Origin: Desulfobacterales bacterium
GTDB lineage: Bacteria; Desulfobacterota; Desulfobacteria; Desulfobacterales; JAUWMJ01
Assembly: GCA_030613225.1 (NCBI GenBank)
Contig: JAUWMJ010000191.1
Location: forward strand, 1 to 6,406
Length of the DNA: 6,406 nt
Direction: 5' to 3'
Made by a program: the position numbers and the translations under genes
In this document: positions 1-4,801 of the stretch, piece by piece
How the letters are laid out: the number at the start of each line of letters is the position of its first letter
How positions within the stretch are numbered: the first letter of the stretch is position 1
The notes under the pieces: generated by a model
Told to the model about the DNA's origin: nothing
Databases searched by the model: none
What the model saw: the letters and a program-made list of their open reading frames with translations, nothing else

Positions 1-1
1 G

Positions 2-1555
2 ACAAAAGGCTGGCAAAAAACCAGGCTTATGAGAACAGTCGATATGATTGTCTCAGGAAGTGTGACAAAGGACGATTCCGGAATGACAATTGAAACCACT
101 GTTAACACTGCCGACGGAAATATAATCCTGAGTCAAATAAATAAAGTTAGAAAGAAAAAGAATATTAAAAACACTGCAAAACTTATAGTTAAAAATATTA
201 TAGACCAGTTTCCATTTGAAGGAGTAATTGACGCCATTGAAGAAGATCGTTACAGATTAAATCTTGGCAAACTCGACTATAAAATCAGACGAGGCAACGA
301 GTTTACTTATATGGTTGCAACTTCTGATAGCTCAGGGAAGTATACAGGTTTTCGTGAAGCAGGTACGCTCAAAGTTAATGAGACTGAAGATGCGAATTCA
401 TGGGTCAAGATTGTTGCTGTAGATGAGGGCGATAAAATCAGCATCGGAGACAGGGTCGTTCGGCGCAGATATCTTGAAGAAGAAAAAGCAGCTACAAAGG
501 ATTCCTTTACTTTACTGGCAAGAGGCGGACTTGAACCTGACGCGCAACCACTGTGGGGAGTTAATATATATATTAATAATACCTGGGTAGGGACTACTGG
601 TTCTAACGGGAAGGTTGCAGTGCCTGTACGTCTTTATGAGGAGCATGATATTCTATTGTCCCGGCACGGCTATAAACCGGTTAATGAGACCTTTAGTGTG
701 GAAAAAAACAAGGAAGTAAAAGAATTTGCCCTTGATGTCAGCAGCGCTTTATTCAAGGTCGATTCCATACCATCCGGAGCCGTTGTTTTTATTGATGGTG
801 TCGAGATAGGCACAACGCCCATGCTGGACGGCAAACTGGTGAATTTTGGATTCCGCAAGGTGAAGCTCTCTGTTGGAGGTGAATACCGTGACTGGGAAAA
901 AATTATGGAATTCAATGCGCCGGAAGTTGAACGCCTTGATGATAACATGATTGTATTTCTAAAAGATTATATGAAAATAGGGAAAATGGCTGAGCAAAAC
1001 GGAAACATAGATGCGGCGATCCAGGCTTATAAGAACACTGAAAGACAGAGCCCTGATTATTCTCAAGCTCATTGCAGACTTGCACAGCTGTATATGGATG
1101 AAAAGAAAGACTATGATCAGGCTGTCCGTGAATTTGAAAATGTACTTTCACTACCGGAAAACCGTCAGATAATCTATAAGCAGTTTGCTGTTACATATAC
1201 TAACCTGGGGCATGCTTATTATGAGAAGGGTAATCAGCTTGTTCAAAAAGACAAGCGGGCTGCTGCCGGAAATTTTGCAAAAGCAATAGAAAAGCTCAGG
1301 GTAGCAAAGCAGAATATTCGGTTTTTCCCAAATCGCCAATTTGACGAGGCTGTTCACGACACCTACTACTACAGGGCAATTTCATTTCACAAACTTTATT
1401 TGATAACTAAAAAGAGTTCTCTTCTTCCAAAAGCAGATCGGGCATGGAAAGAATATTTTGATTTTTTTCCAAAAAATCTTGAGGGCAAAAGTGCCTTTAT
1501 ACGAATCCGTAACTCAGCAGAAAAGCATCGAAGGCAGATAAAGGATTTAATTTAG
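2..1555 (+). CDS. FlgT/CsgG-like, PEGA and TPR envelope protein (5' partial)
   Basis: The reading frame is open to the left edge. The first ATG (base 29) has no convincing ribosome binding site and no signal peptide, and it lies just before a conserved-looking strand (VDMIVSGSV), so the true start is probably upstream. Numbered from that Met: residues 4-60 resemble the CsgG/TolB-N/FlgT-middle fold (GSVTK, then a variable strand pair and a helix). Residues 61-146 resemble a FlgT-C-like beta domain (GVIDAI, LNLGKL, RRGNEF, ISIGDRVV). Residues 176-235 look like a carboxypeptidase-regulatory or PEGA-like domain (GVNIYINNTWVGTTGSNGK, HGYKP). Residues 241-297 form a clearer PEGA domain (SIPSGAVVFIDGVEIGTTP). 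From about 314 to 480 there are TPR-type helical hairpins (AIQAYKNTERQSPDY, AVREFENVLSLP, NLGHAYYEKGN). Such proteins usually act in the periplasm or at the outer membrane as binding scaffolds. Domain calls are by eye; the precise role is unknown. It is probably co-transcribed with the next gene, 14 bases on. Confidence 0.85.
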   Translation, partial: TKGWQKTRLMRTVDMIVSGSVTKDDSGMTIETTVNTADGNIILSQINKVRKKKNIKNTAKLIVKNIIDQFPFEGVIDAIEEDRYRLNLGKLDYKIRRGNEFTYMVATSDSSGKYTGFREAGTLKVNETEDANSWVKIVAVDEGDKISIGDRVVRRRYLEEEKAATKDSFTLLARGGLEPDAQPLWGVNIYINNTWVGTTGSNGKVAVPVRLYEEHDILLSRHGYKPVNETFSVEKNKEVKEFALDVSSALFKVDSIPSGAVVFIDGVEIGTTPMLDGKLVNFGFRKVKLSVGGEYRDWEKIMEFNAPEVERLDDNMIVFLKDYMKIGKMAEQNGNIDAAIQAYKNTERQSPDYSQAHCRLAQLYMDEKKDYDQAVREFENVLSLPENRQIIYKQFAVTYTNLGHAYYEKGNQLVQKDKRAAAGNFAKAIEKLRVAKQNIRFFPNRQFDEAVHDTYYYRAISFHKLYLITKKSSLLPKADRAWKEYFDFFPKNLEGKSAFIRIRNSAEKHRRQIKDLI

Positions 1556-1560
1556 GGGAG
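1554..1560 (+). promoter_or_regulatory. Ribosome binding site that selects a TTG start for the propeller gene
   Basis: AGGGGAG overlaps the TAG stop of the upstream gene. Its GGAG core (1557-1560) lies 9 bases before TTG 1570, 12 before GTG 1573 and 21 before ATG 1582. Spacing favours TTG or GTG over the in-frame ATG. The overlap with the stop suggests translational coupling. Confidence 0.6.
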
Positions 1561-1569
1561 ATTGGTAGT

Positions 1570-3168
1570 TTGGTGTTATTGATGAAAATCAGAATGTTAA
1601 TCGTTATAATTCTTGGGGTACTGTTGGTTGTTACTAACGGCATGTCTGCAGATGTTCCACCTGCCACGCCTGCTACAGATAAGAAAGCAGAAAGTGTTGA
1701 CCAGGAGGAACTAAAAAATGAAGGAAAAGAACCTTCCTGGTCTGTGGAAGTTGTTGAGCCCGGATCTGAACCCGTTCCTGAGCCCGGATCTGAACCCGTT
1801 TCTGAGCCCGTTCCTGAGCCTGGGTCTGAGCCTGGGTCTGAGCCTGAGCCTGAGACAGATAAACCGGAGAAGCTCATTGAAGAGACAAAACCCGGAGAGG
1901 ATAAATCTCAAATAGTTGAGCAGGCTGTGGAACCCGAAAGCCGTGAGGCGGCAGGGAAAACCTCAGCTTCAACAGAAGCTGAGTCCGAACCTGAAAAAGA
2001 CAGGCAGGATGAAGTTGCTGATGATGAGATAAAACCAGAGGAAGAAAAAGCTCAAACAGCGGAGCAGGATACTGAGCAAAAACCCAAAGTCCCAAGAGAA
2101 GCGGATGAAATAGAGCCTTTGTATGTACGGGAGCTCCTTGAAATGAAAGCCGGACATAATGATTCAAATCCTGTTTGGTCTTCTGACGGAAAAAAGATTG
2201 CATTCGAGCGAAGCTCAGGAGACAAAAGAGAAATTATCATTTCCAGGCTGGACGGCTCTATTATTCAAAAGATTTATTGCAAACTTTCTGATAATAAAGA
2301 TGATGAAATGGACTTTTTCTTCCCTGGCATTGCCGAGGATATCAGCTATAATTCCGGAATAAGCTGGTCACCTGCACACACAAGTATGGTGTTTATGAGC
2401 AATGGTGGAAGCGGCAATTATGATTTGTATCTTCTGCCGCAGCTCGGCAATAAAACGACAATAAGACTGACTAAAAATGATGAAAAAGACAGTCATCCAC
2501 AATGGTCTCCTGTAAAAGATCAGTTGATTTTTGTTTCCGGGCGCACCGGCAAAGCAGATGTATACCTGATGAAACTTGAGACAATGGAAACCATACAAGT
2601 AACGGATGGAGAAAAAACATATCTTTATCCTCAATGGTCACCGGACGGCAATAAAATAGCAATGATATACGGTTCTAATGAAAATCATGATATCTATTTA
2701 ATTGAAGATATCACGAAACCTGTCGAGACATTGAAGGCTCTCACCACATGGGCCCATGATGACCTTAGACCGGCATGGTCGCCGGATGGGAAAAAAATTG
2801 CCTTTTATTCCAACTATAATTTAGATCAAGACCCAAAGGTATGGGCTCTTTTTGTGATAGATGCAGCCGATTCCGGCCCTACTGAGGCTGAAGAGCTTGC
2901 TGCAAAGGTAGTAGCAACAAATGTTATTCCGGACATAGAAAGCGGCCCTGCCTGGATGCCGGACAGTAACCGAATCATTTATATAAGAAATGACCGGCAG
3001 GCATATAATCCGATATACATTGTTAATGTTAAGGAAAAAACCGAGTCAGCCGTCAAAACAGCAACAAAGATGAACCATGATGTAATCTGTTCATCCGATG
3101 GAATTATTGCATTTCGAGCCCAGGTTAATCAGTGGGATCATATTTATATTGCTGAACTGAAGGAATAG
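1570..3168 (+). CDS. TolB-like beta-propeller protein with Pro/Glu-rich linker
   Basis: This is a 532-residue protein if it starts at TTG 1570, which is best placed relative to the ribosome binding site; GTG 1573 and ATG 1582 are in-frame alternatives. Residues 1-28 form an export sequence (KIR, then a hydrophobic run to about residue 22, possible cleavage near MSA-D). Residues 29-180 are a low-complexity acidic linker rich in Glu, Pro and Lys, with an EPGSEPVP-type repeat at 63-95. Residues 195-530 carry PD40/WD40-like blades of the TolB type, each marked by a W-S-P-D-G-K-like turn: PVWSSDG (201), ISWSPAH (264), PQWSPVK (311), PQWSPDG (354), PAWSPDG (401), PAWMPDS (460) and a degenerate CSSDG (507). 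In TolB this propeller binds Pal and colicin-type partners on the periplasmic side. Here the TolB N-terminal domain is absent and the linker takes its place, so this is a TolB-like paralogue, not classical tolB. No tolQRA or pal genes are in the window. The propeller call is firm; the partner is unknown. Confidence 0.9.
   Translation: MVLLMKIRMLIVIILGVLLVVTNGMSADVPPATPATDKKAESVDQEELKNEGKEPSWSVEVVEPGSEPVPEPGSEPVSEPVPEPGSEPGSEPEPETDKPEKLIEETKPGEDKSQIVEQAVEPESREAAGKTSASTEAESEPEKDRQDEVADDEIKPEEEKAQTAEQDTEQKPKVPREADEIEPLYVRELLEMKAGHNDSNPVWSSDGKKIAFERSSGDKREIIISRLDGSIIQKIYCKLSDNKDDEMDFFFPGIAEDISYNSGISWSPAHTSMVFMSNGGSGNYDLYLLPQLGNKTTIRLTKNDEKDSHPQWSPVKDQLIFVSGRTGKADVYLMKLETMETIQVTDGEKTYLYPQWSPDGNKIAMIYGSNENHDIYLIEDITKPVETLKALTTWAHDDLRPAWSPDGKKIAFYSNYNLDQDPKVWALFVIDAADSGPTEAEELAAKVVATNVIPDIESGPAWMPDSNRIIYIRNDRQAYNPIYIVNVKEKTESAVKTATKMNHDVICSSDGIIAFRAQVNQWDHIYIAELKE
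1756..1854. repeat. In-frame tandem microrepeat coding for Pro-Glu-Gly-Ser units
   Basis: A 24-base unit (GAGCCCGGATCTGAACCCGTTCCT) occurs at 1756-1779 and again at 1780-1803 with one change, followed by a 12-base part unit at 1804-1815. A second block has two identical 12-base units (GAGCCTGGGTCT) at 1816-1827 and 1828-1839, then GAGCCT repeats to 1854. All units are multiples of three, so copy-number change would keep the frame. The two blocks encode similar peptides with different synonymous codons (CCC GGA versus CCT GGG), suggesting separate local duplications. The product is residues 63-95 of the TolB-like protein. Confidence 0.9.
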
Positions 3169-3182
3169 CTACTGCGTATTTT

Positions 3183-3188
3183 AAGGAG
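3183..3188 (+). promoter_or_regulatory. Ribosome binding site of the TPR gene
   Basis: AAGGAG lies 5 bases before ATG 3194. A second ATG at 3190 overlaps it out of frame and is too close to the site, which supports 3194 as the start. Confidence 0.7.
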
Positions 3189-3193
3189 AATGT

Positions 3194-4675
3194 ATGAAAA
3201 AAGCTTTGTTGCTTTGCGTGATGATTGTATTTTTTGCAGGGTCTTTGTCTTTCGCAGGCGGCCCTGTAGAAAACGGAATGAAGCTTTATAAAAAGCACCT
3301 GTATGAAGATGCGGGCAGACTGCTTTATTCATATCTGCCATCGCTCAAGCCCGGCGAGGAAGGCACTGTCTGTCTTAGCCTGGGTATGGTTTATCTTTCG
3401 AGCGCCAAATTGTACAGCGAGCTCCGGGACACTTCGATATCCGTGCACCTTGACTACCTTAAAAAACTTGATGCTGTTTCGGGCAAGGCGAAAAGTCGGC
3501 TGGTAAAATTATATTTAGCGCAGGCGTATCTGGAAGCAGGAAAACCTGAAAAAGCGGCAGCTATTCTACAAAGGTTTATTTCAGATAAAAACATAAAACC
3601 AAAGGATAAAGCAATTGGAAAAGTTAGTCTTGGGGCTTCCTGTTTTTTACTGGGAAAACCAAAAAAGGCCAAAAAACTCTGGTCTTTAGTAAAGACTACA
3701 GACCCTGGAGTGCTCTCAGAGCTTGCCAAGGCATATTGCAAAGCCGGACTCACAAAGAAAAATCCGCTGGTGATATGCGATGAAGCACTCAAAATAGCGC
3801 AAAAATCAGGTGAAACAGCATCAATTCAGGTAATTAAAAATGTTCTTTGGGTATATGCCGCTACAGGGCAGGTGAAAAAGGGGCTTGATTTAATAAAGAG
3901 TGCAAATTTGAAGGCTTTTTCCTATGAAGAGGCAATGGCAAAAAATAAAATAATCCGTTTTTACGATCTGTCTTTACTTAGCAGCCTTTCAATATTTTAC
4001 GCAAAGGCTGGTATTAAATACCTGGAAAAAGCCTCTGCGGATGAGAACGTCAGAGGTCCGGCTCTGTATTACCTTGGCACAGCAAATGCTTTCTTCGGAG
4101 ACATTGGTGAGTCTGCCAAAGTGTTTGAACTCTTTGTTTCAACTGCGAAAATGCCTGCCAGGTACAAAAACACAGCAAAGGTGATGCTGGCTGAAAACCG
4201 TTACTTAAAAGGTGATAAGGCTCAAGCAAAGCGCATGCTTGGTGATATGGCACAGGCCACAACCGATCCTTACATGCTTTCAGATATCCTGCTTGCATGC
4301 AGCAGGCTTCAAGTTGAATGCTATAAAACAGCTAAAAAAGCTTCTGTTCTGGTTGAAACCGGAGAGGGAAAAGTATTTACCAGAGTGAATATTGCGCTCG
4401 GCAAGTACTACCTGCGGAAAAAAGATTACGTAAAGGCTGCATTCTATATGGAAGCGGGAAGGGATAAGAGCAATAAAAACAAGATCGAATATAATGATCC
4501 GGTAATGCTTGTCAGCCTCGCTAAAGCATATTACCGGACCAAGAAATTTTCGGAAGCGCTGGAAATTTATTTTGAAATAAGTAAACAATTTCCGGCAGTA
4601 CGCCAGATACAGGTTGCCATGCAGGGTGTATATTCCATGGAGCAAAAGAGTGCAGGAGATGCAAAGATTTTATAA
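3194..4675 (+). CDS. Exported TPR-like helical repeat protein, function unknown
   Basis: This is a complete gene of 493 residues with a well-spaced AAGGAG site. Residues 1-21 form a typical signal peptide (MKKALLLCVMIVFFAG, cleavage likely after SFA at residue 21). The Cys at residue 8 is inside the hydrophobic core and is not a lipobox. The remainder is an alpha-solenoid of degenerate TPR-like hairpins, with recognisable units near 26-50, 104-129 (LAQAYLEAGKPEKAAAIL), 141-167, 211-234, 287-315 (LYYLGTANAFFGDIGESAKVF), 323-350 and 435-466 (LAKAYYRTKKFSEALEIYF). It is Lys-rich, so the mature protein should be basic, in contrast to the acidic linker of the preceding gene product. No catalytic motif is visible. 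It follows the TolB-like gene by 25 bases, so co-expression and a role as a periplasmic assembly or interaction scaffold are likely. I do not recognise a named family beyond TPR. Confidence 0.87.
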   Translation: MKKALLLCVMIVFFAGSLSFAGGPVENGMKLYKKHLYEDAGRLLYSYLPSLKPGEEGTVCLSLGMVYLSSAKLYSELRDTSISVHLDYLKKLDAVSGKAKSRLVKLYLAQAYLEAGKPEKAAAILQRFISDKNIKPKDKAIGKVSLGASCFLLGKPKKAKKLWSLVKTTDPGVLSELAKAYCKAGLTKKNPLVICDEALKIAQKSGETASIQVIKNVLWVYAATGQVKKGLDLIKSANLKAFSYEEAMAKNKIIRFYDLSLLSSLSIFYAKAGIKYLEKASADENVRGPALYYLGTANAFFGDIGESAKVFELFVSTAKMPARYKNTAKVMLAENRYLKGDKAQAKRMLGDMAQATTDPYMLSDILLACSRLQVECYKTAKKASVLVETGEGKVFTRVNIALGKYYLRKKDYVKAAFYMEAGRDKSNKNKIEYNDPVMLVSLAKAYYRTKKFSEALEIYFEISKQFPAVRQIQVAMQGVYSMEQKSAGDAKIL

Positions 4676-4690
4676 TTAATGTTTACCATA

Positions 4691-4740
4691 AAACCACAAA
4701 GGTTAAATTCATTAGAACTTTTTTCGTGCCTTTATGTTTT
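4691..4740. repeat. Imperfect inverted repeat, possible degenerate dispersed intergenic element
   Basis: The left arm AAACCACAAAGG (4691-4702) pairs with the right arm CCTTTATGTTTT (4729-4740) at 10 of 12 positions across a 26-base loop. No T-run follows the right arm, so it is not a standard intrinsic terminator. The wording (ACCACAAAGG ... TTCGTGCCTTTATG) resembles the AACCACAAAG/CTTTGTGGTT type of dispersed intergenic repeat that I recall from several environmental bacterial genomes. That resemblance is from memory and unverified. Confidence 0.4.
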
Positions 4741-4767
4741 GGCGGCAAAGAAAAAATGCAGTGTTTG

Positions 4768-4780
4768 AGTGTATCACACT
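4768..4780. promoter_or_regulatory. Short dyad upstream of the solute-binding protein gene
   Basis: AGTGT-ATC-ACACT is a perfect 5-bp inverted repeat around a 3-base centre, 21 bases before the ATG. It could be a small operator half-site pair or a weak hairpin. Dyads this short occur by chance, so the call is tentative. Confidence 0.2.
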
Positions 4781-4790
4781 ATTAGCCTTG

Positions 4791-4796
4791 AGGAGG
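4791..4796 (+). promoter_or_regulatory. Strong ribosome binding site of the solute-binding protein gene
   Basis: AGGAGG, a full match to the consensus, lies 5 bases before ATG 4802. It is the strongest site in the window, consistent with the high expression usual for solute-binding proteins. Confidence 0.8.
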
Positions 4797-4801
4797 GAAT
4801 T

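Larger units (their letters stand above)
4676..4801. other. Intergenic spacer, the only sizeable non-coding stretch
   Basis: These 126 bases separate the TPR gene from the solute-binding protein gene. They contain an imperfect inverted repeat (4691-4740), a T6 run inside its loop (4719-4724), a small 5-bp dyad (4768-4780) and the ribosome binding site of the next gene. I see no convincing sigma-70 promoter. The best candidate pair, TTTACC at 4682 and TAAATT at 4704, matches only four of six bases in each box with a 16-base spacer. No small ORF is supportable. Confidence 0.7.

Noticed and set aside
1497..1877. Minus-strand open frame with Ser/Gly/Asp/Pro repeats opposite the Pro/Glu repeat
   Set aside because: It is the antisense reading of the repeat-biased codons of the TolB-like gene. 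It has no ribosome site and overlaps two firm genes.
1718..1915. Plus-strand open frame with Leu/Ser/Pro repeats inside the TolB-like gene
   Set aside because: It is an out-of-frame reading of the same tandem repeat, which stays open because the repeat lacks stops in every frame. Its ATG, inside GTAAAAAATGAAGG-like sequence, has a weak context and the product has no recognisable domain.
2368..2662. Minus-strand open frames opposite the propeller blades
   Set aside because: They have no family resemblance and lie wholly within a convincing + strand coding region.
1570..3168. Classical tolB of the Tol-Pal system
   Set aside because: The TolB N-terminal domain is replaced by a low-complexity linker, and no tolQ, tolR, tolA or pal gene is adjacent.
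4280..4645. Minus-strand 121-codon open frame opposite the TPR gene
   Set aside because: The translation is Phe/Cys/Tyr-rich without domain motifs, and the + strand reading is a clear TPR protein.
4682..4709. Sigma-70 promoter for the solute-binding protein gene
   Set aside because: The best boxes match only four of six bases each, which is expected by chance in AT-rich spacer DNA.
4691..4740. Intrinsic terminator after the TPR gene
   Set aside because: The stem is imperfect with a large loop and no T-run follows it. The T6 run lies within the loop and the bases just before it do not form a stable stem.
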